Source: Acidobacteriaceae bacterium
GTDB taxonomy: Bacteria > Acidobacteriota > Terriglobia > Terriglobales > Acidobacteriaceae
Length of the DNA: 64,000 nt
NCBI GenBank assembly: GCA_021323655.1
Contig: JAJPKO010000047.1
Coordinates: 79,586 to 143,585, forward strand
Direction of reading: 5' to 3'
Below are positions 1 to 8,354 of the stretch, piece after piece. Position 1 is the first letter of the stretch; the number at the start of each line of letters is the position of its first letter. Position numbers and translations under genes: made by a program. Below the pieces are notes generated by a model, which ran no database searches, was not told the origin of the DNA, and saw only the letters and a program-made list of their open reading frames with translations.

Positions 1-237
1 CCTGTCACCTGCGCATCGCAGAGACCTCTTACCCAAACTCGCGTTCCACCGCAGCCGCCAGCACCGCATCGCATCCAGATAGCGCACCGGAGCGCTAGGG
101 CCGCTCAGCTCCGCAAAAGCATTCAGAGCAGGATTGTGCCGTTCAATCTGGCGAATATGTTCTTCAGCAAGCCCAGGTGCCGATATCTTCTTCTCGCGCA
201 ACAGCTCTAGCTGTTCCACGGCAGGCAACAATGTCAC
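1..237 (-). pseudogene. Amidase-family N-terminal fragment, open at window edge
   Basis: A minus-strand frame opens with GTG at 235-237 and runs to the window edge without a stop (79 codons). Its first 45 or so residues (QLELLREKKISAPGLAEEHI, then RQIERHNPALNAF) match the N-terminal helix region of the amidase-signature family (GatA-like), where the phrase NPxLNAF precedes the catalytic core. After that the translation (SGPSAPVRYLDAMRCW onward) no longer resembles an amidase, and the other two frames soon meet stops. I infer a decayed or frameshifted remnant, though a real gene continuing beyond the edge is possible. No clear ribosome-binding site precedes the GTG. Confidence 0.4.
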
Positions 238-288
238 ATTTAATAGCAGGTAGCAAGAAGGCCTATCAGGGCCATTCATTGGAGCGAA

Positions 289-876
289 TCAATTCACACT
301 CAGGTCACCATCCACATCCACCACCAGCGCATCTCCTTCTACCTGCATGGAGTGGATCTTCAGACGGTCGAGCTTCAGGTCGTATCCCGTGCTTTGCAAG
401 GACTGCGCCAGGACTTTTCGCAGTAAGTCCGCAGCGTTCACCTTCATACTCGATGGCACTTTGTGGCTGAGAAATGGCATGAGCACAAAATTCAATTCAC
501 GCGACTCACTCAGGCGCTCAATCCGCGCATCACGAAAGCCAATCGTCTCCCCCTCCGCATCCGGCAGCAGCGAAACATCCGCATCAGGAGAAAGCCCGAA
601 GCCAATGCACGCGCCCCGCAGATGTGTCCCCAACCTCGCGCTGGTATGGACATGAACAACGATGCGGTCCCCGGAAAATGAGACCTTCGGCGAATCAGCA
701 TAGACATAACAGGCAGAGTTGCTGCCACCCTTGATGTAATAGCGCCCGTTCGGCCCGTTAAAAAGCTGCACCTTCAGCGTATGCTCCAGGGCCTGCGCTG
801 AGATCTTCAATTCAACCGCGTGGAGATGCAAAGGCAGGCACAACAGAAACAGCAGGGCGAGAAAGCGGCTTTTCAT
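289..876 (-). CDS. Exported protein of unknown function
   Basis: A 195-residue protein. I chose the ATG at 874-876 because the residues after it (MKSRFLALLFLLCLPLHLHA) form a textbook signal peptide with cleavage expected after LHA, and AGAAGGA lies just upstream; the longer frame begins with TTG. The mature part is predicted to be mainly beta, with a middle segment around YYIKGGSNSACYVYADSPKVSF and only two cysteines. I recognise no domain. It is probably periplasmic or outer-membrane associated. It is separated by 92 bp from the stop of the upstream methyltransferase gene and could be cotranscribed with it. Confidence 0.65.
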   Translation of the reverse strand: MKSRFLALLFLLCLPLHLHAVELKISAQALEHTLKVQLFNGPNGRYYIKGGSNSACYVYADSPKVSFSGDRIVVHVHTSARLGTHLRGACIGFGLSPDADVSLLPDAEGETIGFRDARIERLSESRELNFVLMPFLSHKVPSSMKVNAADLLRKVLAQSLQSTGYDLKLDRLKIHSMQVEGDALVVDVDGDLSVN

Positions 877-968
877 TCCTTCTCTTATTCTAGTGGACTG
901 TCGCAACGAACCCGTTACTGTTTTAGTAGACTACTGCGACCGGCAGATATCTCCCTCTCCCCGTTGCG

Positions 969-1817
969 CTACACTAACAATCTTGCTGGTACACTGTTGA
1001 AAGCAGCCGATACCATGGACTCAAATTGTCCCTTCAAGTCGCTTCTTACAAACACATAATTTGAGTATCGAAAGTATTCTCGAAACCTGTCCGGATTGGC
1101 TGCGCTGATGCCGGTTTTGTTAATGAGATAGGTACTGTATCCTAAATTCCCCAACCAATCATGAGCGTGTCTTAAAGTCGATCCGGCATAGCGCCAGCCC
1201 TCTCCATATTCAAATTGGCCAAAGCGAATCCGGCGATTGTTGAATAAATCTTTGGCTCCTCGCAAGACATAGAAATCGAATCCTTCGGCATCAATTTTCA
1301 GGTAATCTATCTCATCCCATCCTGCCTGTGCCAATTCAGCATCAAGGGTTGTGATCTCAACCTTTCGCGCTAAAGCGTTGTTTGATACGGCCCTAATTAG
1401 GGATGAAGTCTCTCCGGCTGCCGGCTCTTCATAGAATTCCATCTCTCCAATGCTGTCGCTGACAGCCTTCCCGATGATCTTCAGGCATCCATTGGAAGCA
1501 AAGCGCTTCGTTAATGCGGAGACCGCTGAACCTGATGGATCAAACAGAAGACCATGCGCGCCAGGCGACTGCGCCAGGAGAGATGCCGACCATTCGCCCT
1601 GATTGGCGCCTACATCTATAAAGCGGTGAATCTCCTTATTTAAGGAACAAATCAGTTCCGCTTCACCTGTCCTTTCCATTGTCGGATTATCTATTCCATG
1701 GGCCCGCGCAATCACAGCCTCACACTGATTGTGTAATTTTTCGATTATTTTGAGACCAGTTTTTGAGTGCGCAATGCAGGAATGCACGGAGCCTAACATA
1801 TATCTGAAAATGGGCAT
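969..1817 (-). CDS. FkbM-family methyltransferase
   Basis: A 282-residue protein from the ATG at 1815-1817 (MPIFRYMLGS). The longer frame upstream is cysteine-rich and implausible. The class I SAM-binding motif is FIDVGANQGEWS (around residues 87-98), followed by a motif-II acidic residue in LLFDPSGSA. The FkbM signature phrase DYLKIDAEGFDFYVLRGAKD lies near residue 190. Members O-methylate sugars or other small substrates of glycans and secondary metabolites; the substrate here is unknown. No glycosyltransferase or polysaccharide genes adjoin it. By eye its base composition is more AT-rich than its neighbours, which fits horizontal acquisition. RBS is weak (TTAGG). Confidence 0.82.
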   Translation of the reverse strand: MPIFRYMLGSVHSCIAHSKTGLKIIEKLHNQCEAVIARAHGIDNPTMERTGEAELICSLNKEIHRFIDVGANQGEWSASLLAQSPGAHGLLFDPSGSAVSALTKRFASNGCLKIIGKAVSDSIGEMEFYEEPAAGETSSLIRAVSNNALARKVEITTLDAELAQAGWDEIDYLKIDAEGFDFYVLRGAKDLFNNRRIRFGQFEYGEGWRYAGSTLRHAHDWLGNLGYSTYLINKTGISAANPDRFREYFRYSNYVFVRSDLKGQFESMVSAAFNSVPARLLV

Positions 1818-2013
1818 GCCTAACAATATGGAACATAACGGATTGTTCCAGCAACATTGATAACAAGACATGCAGCAGCACCGGTTCCGCAGTTCGTTGC
1901 GGCCGCAGTCATTCCGACCAGCGCAGGGCCTCTTTTTCCAGTAATGCTGCCAATTGGCGCATCTCTTCCGGCACTCTGGCAAACTTTTGCGGACGGGAAC
2001 GCTGTCTCTTCAT

Positions 2014-2046
2014 ACAAAAAGTATGCCCCGGTTTCGACCGGGGCAT
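2014..2046 (-). terminator. Intrinsic terminator of glnA
   Basis: A perfect 9-bp stem (2023-2031 with 2038-2046, arms ATGCCCCGG/CCGGGGCAT, loop TTTCGA) lies 27 bp after the glnA stop. On the minus strand it is followed within a few bases by a run of five Ts (2016-2020), the classic Rho-independent arrangement. Confidence 0.85.
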
Positions 2047-2073
2047 AAGCAACAACGCATGATATGTGTCTTG

Positions 2074-3504
2074 TTAGAACTGGTTCCACAGGAACTGGTT
2101 GTAGACCTCATGGTGGAACTGGACTTCCGGCGCCTTGACGTAGGTGCCCAGCAGCCGCGGGCAGCGATCAGCTGAAGCCTGCTTCAGATCGGCAAAGCGT
2201 GCCTTTACATCCTCGCCCAGCAGCTTCGTTGTCCAGGTGGCATTGCGGAAGTTCTCTATCGCCGTATAGATGTTGTCAGGCAGGTAGCGTTCCGCCTGGC
2301 GCAGGTTGGCAATGTTTGCAGTCTCGCCTTCCAGTCCCGACTTGAAGATTGAGTAGAGCACCAGGTACGGATTCGCATCCGGAGCAACCGAGCGCACTTC
2401 CACGCGCATGCTCTTTTCATTGCCAATGGGGATGCGGACCATGGAGCCGCGGTCCGTGGCCGACGCCTTGATCTGGTTCGGCGCTTCAAAGTGCGGATCA
2501 AGACGGCGATACGCATTGACGCTCGAATTCAGCAGCAGGCAGATATCATTGCCGTGCGTCAGAATGCGGTCCACAAAGTCCCATCCAAAGCGGGAGAGGT
2601 TTTCCTCGCCCTTCGGGTCCCAGAAAAGGTTCTTGCCATTTTTGCTTATCGAAACGTTCGTGTGCATGCCGCTTCCGTTCACGCCAACAACCGGCTTCGG
2701 CAGGAAGGAGGCAGTCAGCCCGAGCCGGGTTGCAACCTGGCGACAGACCAGCTTGTAGATCTGGATCTGGTCAGCAGCACCCAGCACTTCACCATAGCCG
2801 TAATTGATCTCAAACTGTGAAGGTGCAACTTCCGGATGGTCCTTCTCGTTCTCAAAGCCCATCGCGCGCAGCACTTCAGCTGTCGTGTCAATAAAGGTGC
2901 GCAGCGGATCACCAGGCAGCGAATGGTAGTAGCCACCAGTGTTTACATATTCAAACTTGCCCGTCTCAGGAAAACGGCGCTCCGCATCGGTCCCGGCAAA
3001 GATAAAGCCTTCAATTTCATTGGCTGCATTGAGCGTATAGCCCTCTTTTTTATGCAGCCCTTCCGCAAAGCTCTTGAGCAGGCCGCGAACATCGGCAGCA
3101 TACGGCGAACCGCCCTTATCAATCACATCGCCAAAGACCAGCACCTTGCCAGGACCAAAAACATCCGCGGGCGCCCAATAAAATGACCCCCAGTCAATGC
3201 CGAGCCGCAGGTCGCTCTCGCGCTGCGCGGTAAATCCGCGAATCGAGGAGCCGTCAAAGGTCAGATTGTCGAAGCTCTTGATCAGGAACTTCTTGTCATA
3301 GTCCAGCATGTGCAGGCGCCCTTCAAGGTCGCTGAACAGCACTGTGACTGCTTTGATTTCCTTCGTATCGGTGAGGTACTTAAGGCGCTCTTCCTGGATC
3401 TTTCCAGCATCAACGCGCTTTTTGCGCTGCTCTTTGGCCTGCAGGTTTTTTTCTTCCAGCTCAGCGTATGAGAGCGAAAGGAAACTACGAAGTTCGTTGG
3501 ACAT
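2074..3504 (-). CDS. glnA: Glutamine synthetase, type I
   Basis: A 476-residue enzyme that makes glutamine from glutamate, ammonia and ATP in the cytosol. FDGSSIRGF (residues 83-91) belongs to the beta-grasp domain. The metal-binding NEIEGF is at 162-167, and NGSGMH at 276-281 contains the active-site histidine. ATG at 3504 has a strong RBS (GAGGAG, 3 bases away). I do not see the NLYDLP adenylylation motif of enterobacterial-type enzymes near the C terminus; the corresponding stretch reads RYLPDNIYTAIENF, so control is more likely by feedback or transcription than by adenylylation (inference). It is monocistronic: a 290-bp leader region upstream and its own terminator. Confidence 0.96.
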   Translation of the reverse strand: MSNELRSFLSLSYAELEEKNLQAKEQRKKRVDAGKIQEERLKYLTDTKEIKAVTVLFSDLEGRLHMLDYDKKFLIKSFDNLTFDGSSIRGFTAQRESDLRLGIDWGSFYWAPADVFGPGKVLVFGDVIDKGGSPYAADVRGLLKSFAEGLHKKEGYTLNAANEIEGFIFAGTDAERRFPETGKFEYVNTGGYYHSLPGDPLRTFIDTTAEVLRAMGFENEKDHPEVAPSQFEINYGYGEVLGAADQIQIYKLVCRQVATRLGLTASFLPKPVVGVNGSGMHTNVSISKNGKNLFWDPKGEENLSRFGWDFVDRILTHGNDICLLLNSSVNAYRRLDPHFEAPNQIKASATDRGSMVRIPIGNEKSMRVEVRSVAPDANPYLVLYSIFKSGLEGETANIANLRQAERYLPDNIYTAIENFRNATWTTKLLGEDVKARFADLKQASADRCPRLLGTYVKAPEVQFHHEVYNQFLWNQF

Positions 3505-3668
3505 GCTTCTCCTCTGGATGGGTCTGACCGAAGTCCATCTTTGTCATTGGTTCGGTTGTGTGTATGGCAACAGGGTAACGCCGTCCTTATAAGAAATCTT
3601 TAGTATCAGAAAAAGTAATAAACAGCATAGAAAATATTTATGCAGACACATCAACACAGCCTTAATCT

Positions 3669-3765
3669 GTCATCCTCGGACGAAGCCGAAGGACCTGCTT
3701 TTGCGATGCTGGCGCTTCTGAAAATCCCAGGTGCTCCATCCTTTCGCAAAGCGAGAGGGGGCACC
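3669..3765. repeat. REP-like interspersed stem-loop element
   Basis: The glnA-murA intergenic region (3505-3794) contains a GTCATCCTCGGACGAAGCCG-type stretch (from 3669) running into a stem-loop: GGTGCTCCATCCTTTCGC (3730-3747), loop AAA, GCGAGAGGGGGCACC (3751-3765). The arms pair at the ends (GGTGC/GCACC) and near the loop (TCGC/GCGA), imperfectly between. It resembles short palindromic repeats that I recall as frequent in subdivision-1 acidobacterial genomes; only one copy is in this window, so the call rests on memory and structure. The rest of this region, AT-rich at 3590-3650, should hold the glnA promoter. Confidence 0.45.
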
Positions 3766-3794
3766 ACAACTGCCGTCAGCCCGCCGAGCTCCGC

Positions 3795-5105
3795 TCAATG
3801 AGCATCCACAGCAACTGGCTCGCGCTTGTCCGCAAAAACATTCCCCATCCTGCGGACCTGTGCCCCCACACCGCGCAGCTTCTCTTCAATATGCTCGTAT
3901 CCGCGGTCTATGTGATACACGCGGTCCAGAATGGACTCCCCATCGGCCACCAGCGCAGCCAGCACCAGCGAGGCCGAAGCGCGCAGGTCAGAGCACATCA
4001 CCGCAGCAGCCGAAAGCGGCGATTTGCCGCGCACCGTCGCACTGCGTCCATCTACCTTGATGTTCGCGCCCATGCGGACCAGCTCCAGCACATGCATAAA
4101 GCGGTTCTCAAAAATGTTCTCAGTGATGACCGAAGTCCCTTCCGCCTGCGTCGCCAGCGCCATATATTGCGCCTGCATGTCCGTCGGAAAGCCAGGATAC
4201 TCTTCCGTAGAAATATCGGCAGCCTTCAGGTTCCCTTCGCTGCGTACACGGATCTGGTCTTTACTCAGCACATCAATGCGCGCCCCGGCCTCTTCCAGTT
4301 TGCTGATCACAGCGCCCAGGTGCGCGGGATTGCAGTTCGAAACACAAAGGTCACCGCCGGTAATCGCGCCCGCAATCAGAAAAGTACCTGCCTCAATGCG
4401 GTCCGGGTTGATGCGGTGCTTCGCCCCGTGCAGCTTCTCCACGCCCTGCACGCGAATCCTCGATGTCCCCGCGCCTTCAATCTTCGCGCCCATCGCATTC
4501 AGCAGTGCGGCAAGGTCAGTCACCTCCGGCTCGCGCGCGCAGTTCTCCATCACCGTTTCGCCTTCGGCCAGAACAGCGGCCATCAGCAGGTCTTCCGTCC
4601 CCGTAACGGTGATCTTGTCAAAAACAATGTTTGCGCCCTTCAGCCGGTCAGCGCGCGCCTCAATGTATCCATGCTCGTAGCTGATCTTCGCGCCCATCGT
4701 TTCCAGCCCTTTGATGTGCAGATCAATGGGGCGTCCGCCAATGGCGCAGCCTCCGGGCATCGCCACGCGCGCCAGACCGGTGCGGGCAACCAGCGGTCCC
4801 ATCACCAGCGCCGAAGCGCGCATGGTCTTCACAATCTCATACTTGGCCACAGGATCAGAAAGCAGCCGGCAACTGATGCTCGTGCGGTGCTGCGCGCGTC
4901 CATACCCAAGCTCAACCTCTGCCCCCATCGAGACAAGCAGCTTGCGCTCCGTCTCAATGTCCCGCACCTGCGGAATATTTTCAAGGACCACCTCGTCCTC
5001 GGTAAGAATGGCCGCCGCCATACAAGGAAGGGCCGAGTTCTTGGCCCCGCTCACGCGAATAGTACCGATCAGAGGATTGCCGCCGCGAATAACAAACTTG
5101 TCCAT
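3795..5105 (-). CDS. murA: UDP-N-acetylglucosamine 1-carboxyvinyltransferase
   Basis: A 436-residue cytosolic enzyme for the first committed step of peptidoglycan synthesis, moving enolpyruvate from PEP to UDP-GlcNAc. I placed the start at the ATG at 5103-5105 (MDKFVIRGGNPLIG), which has AAGG four bases upstream; the longer frame adds 15 non-conserved residues. Visible landmarks are the Lys-Asn pair SGAKNSALP (around 22-23), RAS at 96-98, the active-site cysteine at residue 120 in MPGGCAIGGRPID (the target of fosfomycin; a Cys, so the sensitive form is expected), and GFPTDMQAQ with the catalytic Asp. It is monocistronic. A hairpin CAGAGG/CCTCTG (5158-5174) lies in the 137-bp gap upstream. Confidence 0.96.
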   Translation of the reverse strand: MDKFVIRGGNPLIGTIRVSGAKNSALPCMAAAILTEDEVVLENIPQVRDIETERKLLVSMGAEVELGYGRAQHRTSISCRLLSDPVAKYEIVKTMRASALVMGPLVARTGLARVAMPGGCAIGGRPIDLHIKGLETMGAKISYEHGYIEARADRLKGANIVFDKITVTGTEDLLMAAVLAEGETVMENCAREPEVTDLAALLNAMGAKIEGAGTSRIRVQGVEKLHGAKHRINPDRIEAGTFLIAGAITGGDLCVSNCNPAHLGAVISKLEEAGARIDVLSKDQIRVRSEGNLKAADISTEEYPGFPTDMQAQYMALATQAEGTSVITENIFENRFMHVLELVRMGANIKVDGRSATVRGKSPLSAAAVMCSDLRASASLVLAALVADGESILDRVYHIDRGYEHIEEKLRGVGAQVRRMGNVFADKREPVAVDAH

Positions 5106-5242
5106 AATGCCTTGGATTAGTGTAAATGGGACCCCGATGAGGATACACAAAGGAATCAGAGGAGATACCTCTGCCTGCTCGCATCTTTTGTGTTATTCCA
5201 GCACTGGATCAGACAGTCGAAGCACAAAAAAGCAAGGGCCCA

Positions 5243-5935
5243 TCAATCCGCCGCCAGGTTCAGATCACGCCGCGTGAAGACCCACGAGGCCGCTCCAAAC
5301 CAGATCGCGGCAGCGATAAGCGTCAGTACTGCATCAAGCCACACGTCAGCTCCAGCCCGCTTCGCAGCTGGGCCGGAAATCAATGATGCAAACAGCCTCG
5401 ATGCTCCCGGAAAACCGAAAGAACCCGCATATGTGGCCAGCGCCACGCAAAGAACAGACACCAGGGATGCGATCAATTGCGGCAGCAGCACCGACCATAA
5501 AATACTCACGGCTCCCGCCCAGGCGCCAAGCAGCAGTTGCAGCACGGCCATTTCGAACACCTCGTTCCATGGCTGGTGTGTGGAGCGCGCCAGCATCACT
5601 CCGGCCAGCAGAAACCCGCTGGCATACAGAACAAGCGGCAGCCACGCCGTCACCAGCAGCGCAAATAAATACACTGGGCGGCTCACCGCCCGCGAAAGTA
5701 CTGTGACAATGCGTCGCGAGCGCTGCTCATTGCCCAGCAGAGTGCTTCCGGTCACAGCGACGAGCGCCAGTCCGGCAAAGCATTCCTGATGCAGCATCCA
5801 GAGGACGTCGTCCGGATCGGGTGTTCCAGCCGCCAGCAGAATTGCGGCCATAATGAAAGGCCATAGCGCGAGCAGCAGAAAAAGCCAGCGGTTCTGCCAC
5901 AGAAGACGGCGCGCAATCGGCCCCACGCTTCTCAT
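5243..5935 (-). CDS. ABC-2 type transporter permease
   Basis: A 230-residue integral membrane protein with about six hydrophobic segments (first around residues 17-36), typical of ABC-2 permeases with short loops. Its ATG at 5933-5935 overlaps the stop of the upstream ATPase gene by 4 bp (ATGA), so the two are translationally coupled and should form one exporter. Substrate is unknown. The cytoplasmic piece GNEQRSRRIVTVLSRAVSR after the second segment is the usual coupling-helix region of this family (inference). Confidence 0.82.
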   Translation of the reverse strand: MRSVGPIARRLLWQNRWLFLLLALWPFIMAAILLAAGTPDPDDVLWMLHQECFAGLALVAVTGSTLLGNEQRSRRIVTVLSRAVSRPVYLFALLVTAWLPLVLYASGFLLAGVMLARSTHQPWNEVFEMAVLQLLLGAWAGAVSILWSVLLPQLIASLVSVLCVALATYAGSFGFPGASRLFASLISGPAAKRAGADVWLDAVLTLIAAAIWFGAASWVFTRRDLNLAAD

Positions 5936-6825
5936 GCTTCTCCGCTCCCTCCATCACTCCAGGAAAGAAACAGCTCTTCCAGTGTGCGGCGCAGCGGCGT
6001 AACGCTGATAAGCTCGGCGCCTGCCGTCCAGGCATGCTCAATCAGTTCCCGCTGTCTCAGCACAGGGACAACATAACGGACCACCTCATCTTTCGCCTCA
6101 CTCGCATAGGGCTGAAAATCCCTCAAAATCGGACCGCGTACCACAACTTCTGACCGGCCGCTCTCTTCCAGAAACTGCTCCATCTGGCCTTCCCGCAACA
6201 GTTTTCCTCGATGAAGAAAAGCAATGCGGTCGCAAATCTGCTCGACCTCAGACAGTTGGTGCGAGCTGAAGAAAATGCTCTTGCCCTCCTCCCGTGCCGC
6301 GCGCAAAAGCTCACGTACCTCCATCACCCCAGCCGGATCGAGCGCCGAAGTAGGCTCATCCAGAATCAGCACCTCCGGATCATTTACCAGCGCCTGTGCC
6401 AGTCCGAGCCGCTGCTGCATTCCACGCGAGAACTTCCGCGCATCCTTCCCGGCAGAGGACAAATTCATCCTCGCTACCAGCTCGCGCGCCCTCTCGCGCA
6501 GGCGCGGGTTTCGCATCCCATTCAGCTTTCCGGCAAACTCGATCGCGCTGCGCGCCCCTTCAGCATAGAAGGAAGAAACATCGGGCAAATATCCGACGCG
6601 TGAGCGGACAGCAGTATCTCCAAATGGCTTGCCGAGAATCGCGCCACCGCCCGACGTGGGCCTGAGAAATCCAAGCGCAAGATGAATGGCCGTGGTCTTC
6701 CCCGCACCGTTCGGCCCCAGAAACCCAAGTATCTCTCCCGGATGCAGAGCAAGCGTCAGCCCATCCAATGCCCGGTGCCTGCCAAAATTCTTCGTCGCCT
6801 GCCTGAACTCTAGCGCTGCGCTCAC
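5932..6825 (-). CDS. ABC transporter ATP-binding protein
   Basis: A 297-residue ATPase partner of the following permease. Walker A is GPNGAGKTT (around residues 38-46), the signature is FSRGMQQRLGLAQAL, and Walker B is VLILDEPTSALDP, with the switch histidine in FFSSHQL. A C-terminal extension of about 80 residues beyond the ATPase core (from RSEVVVRGPI) is typical of drug- or lantibiotic-type exporters (CcmA/NatA-like). The start codon is GTG at 6823-6825 (V-S-A-A-L-E-F); no strong RBS is visible, so the start is less certain than the gene. Confidence 0.88.
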   Translation of the reverse strand: MSAALEFRQATKNFGRHRALDGLTLALHPGEILGFLGPNGAGKTTAIHLALGFLRPTSGGGAILGKPFGDTAVRSRVGYLPDVSSFYAEGARSAIEFAGKLNGMRNPRLRERARELVARMNLSSAGKDARKFSRGMQQRLGLAQALVNDPEVLILDEPTSALDPAGVMEVRELLRAAREEGKSIFFSSHQLSEVEQICDRIAFLHRGKLLREGQMEQFLEESGRSEVVVRGPILRDFQPYASEAKDEVVRYVVPVLRQRELIEHAWTAGAELISVTPLRRTLEELFLSWSDGGSGEA

Positions 6826-6944
6826 AGCGGCATTGTCTCATGCGTCTGCGTGAAGATGTCTTTGTACAGCGCTGCGGAGACCGCGCATAACGAAGAAGGA
6901 GAGACCATTCTCATGGCCTCTTTCCTTACGCGGGGGCTGCCGTT

Positions 6945-7103
6945 TTAAAAGCTCAGCTTCAGACTCAGTTGCACCTGTCGCGGCGGGTTCGCGCTCGAGA
7001 GCGTTCCGAAGCTTGCATTGGAAGCATTCGCAGGCAGACATGCAGCGGCAATCGCCACTATCACGCATGCGTACCTTAAAAATGTCCTGATGCATTGCTT
7101 CAC
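6945..7103 (-). CDS. Mini-ORF: signal peptide fused to the C-terminal beta-strand of a TonB-dependent receptor
   Basis: A 52-codon frame from GTG (7101-7103) to TAA. Residues 1-25 or so (VKQCIRTFLRYACVIVAIAA then ACLPANA) make a good Sec signal peptide. The remainder (SFGTLSSANPPRQVQLSLKL then SF) matches the last strand of Oar-like acidobacterial TonB-dependent receptors, which end in PRQxQxxLKLxF; the intact receptor in this window ends PRIIQFGLKLTY. The plug and the whole remaining barrel are missing. GAGAGGG sits about 8 bases before the GTG, so initiation signals are preserved. It may be a scar of a large in-frame deletion or a retained tiny secreted peptide. A weak hairpin follows at about 6905-6925. 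Confidence 0.55.
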   Translation of the reverse strand: MKQCIRTFLRYACVIVAIAAACLPANASNASFGTLSSANPPRQVQLSLKLSF

Positions 7104-7205
7104 TGTACCGCCCTCTCGCGAAACACAATCGTTTTCTTATCTTTTCCGCAGGTTTACTGATTGCGGACTATAGGAGTAAGTACAGGGACGTAAAAATGAC
7201 TGTCA

Positions 7206-7262
7206 ATGAATCAGGCAAAAGCCCATACCGCTCAGTGGTACGACGAGCATTTTGCAGAATGA
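7206..7262 (+). pseudogene. Remnant: N-terminus of a SAM-dependent methyltransferase
   Basis: An 18-codon frame, MNQAKAHTAQWYDEHFAE, ends in TGA at 7260-7262. In several class I methyltransferase families of acidobacteria the protein starts with a W[YF]xxHFxxxY phrase of this type, and this piece matches only that start. Nothing recognisable follows, and the oppositely oriented threonine aldolase gene ends 40 bp further on. I read it as the surviving 5' end of a deleted gene. The leader upstream (GGACTATAGGAGTAAG at about 7163-7178) may be its old promoter/RBS. Confidence 0.35.
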
Positions 7263-7301
7263 CATACCGCATTGCGAAACATCAGGTCGGATGGTCCTTG
7301 G

Positions 7302-8342
7302 CTACAACTTCGCAACTTCTTCCGCCATCATCTTCGCAGCCAATTCGCAGGCGGCGCGGTCTACATCACGATGTGTCACAATACGCACTGCGTTTCTGTT
7401 TACGATTCCGGTAAGCACGCCGCGATGCTTCAATCGCCCCACCAGCTCGCCAGCTTTTTCTTCGGCCTTGAGCGTAAAGATCACGATATTGCTCTGCACC
7501 GTCGCCAGATCAAGCTTCACCTGCGGCAGCGCAGCCAGATGCTCCGCCAGGAACCGTGCATTCGCATGGTCTTCGTGCAGGCGCTTCGGCATCTCTTCGA
7601 GAGCAATCAGCCCCGCGGCGGCAAGAACGCCCGCCTGCCGCATGCCTCCACCCAGCGCCTTGCGGATCATCCGTGCGTGCTCAATGGTCTTGCGGCTGCC
7701 CACCAGCACAGAGCCTGCCGGCGCACAAAGCCCTTTCGACAGGCAAAACATGACCGTGCTGAACCCGCTCGTCAGCTCCGCAACCGGAATACGCAATGCC
7801 ACCGAAGCATGAAAGATGCGCGCGCCATCCAGATGCAGCGGGATCCCGTATTCCCGCGCACCGTTCCATATCTCGCCAAATACGGTCAGCGGTGTGATCG
7901 TACCGCCAGCCATGTTGTGCGTGTTTTCAAGAGAAATCAACCCAGTGGGAGCATTGTTCACGCTGGCCCGCTTCAGTGCCGGTTCAATGTGTTCCCATGT
8001 CAGAATGCCGCGCTCGGCAAACACTGTCCGCAACTGGCAGCCAGAAAATGAAGCCGCCATCGCCATCTCCCAGTCCACAATGTGCGCGCGCGATTCGCAG
8101 ACAATTTCCTGTCCTGGCTGCGTGAGGACCTTGATGGCAATCTGGTTTCCCATCGTTCCGGTCGGGACAAACAGCGCCGCTTCCCGCCCAAAGATGCGGG
8201 CCGCGCTTGCTTCCAGCATGTTGACCGTCGGGTCTTCCCCGTAAACATCGTCTCCCACTTCAGCGGCAGCCATGGCTGCGCGCATCGCCGCGGTGGGCTT
8301 AGTCACTGTATCGCTGCGCAGATCAATCATGTGTTCCGTCAT
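7302..8342 (-). CDS. ltaE: Low-specificity L-threonine aldolase
   Basis: A 346-residue PLP enzyme of the beta-eliminating lyase fold that cleaves L-threonine or allo-threonine to glycine and acetaldehyde. The family opening [12 protein letters not shown] (residues 6-17) and [12 protein letters not shown] are clear. The cofactor region is [10 protein letters not shown] (60-69), the aspartate that contacts the pyridine nitrogen is in HLDGARI (around 172), and the Schiff-base lysine is Lys203 in FCLSKGL. ATG at 8342 is used; an internal ATG four codons later has a better-placed GGA and is an alternative. It follows the CcmA-like ATPase gene by 12 bp and is probably in one transcript with it. Confidence 0.93.
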   Translation of the reverse strand: MTEHMIDLRSDTVTKPTAAMRAAMAAAEVGDDVYGEDPTVNMLEASAARIFGREAALFVPTGTMGNQIAIKVLTQPGQEIVCESRAHIVDWEMAMAASFSGCQLRTVFAERGILTWEHIEPALKRASVNNAPTGLISLENTHNMAGGTITPLTVFGEIWNGAREYGIPLHLDGARIFHASVALRIPVAELTSGFSTVMFCLSKGLCAPAGSVLVGSRKTIEHARMIRKALGGGMRQAGVLAAAGLIALEEMPKRLHEDHANARFLAEHLAALPQVKLDLATVQSNIVIFTLKAEEKAGELVGRLKHRGVLTGIVNRNAVRIVTHRDVDRAACELAAKMMAEEVAKL

Positions 8343-8354
8343 AAAATTTCTCAG

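Noticed and set aside
1820..2089. Frame over the glnA terminator (89 codons)
   Set aside because: It reads through the terminator stem and has no similarity; non-coding.
3798..5120. 440-codon plus-strand frame
   Set aside because: Antisense shadow of murA.
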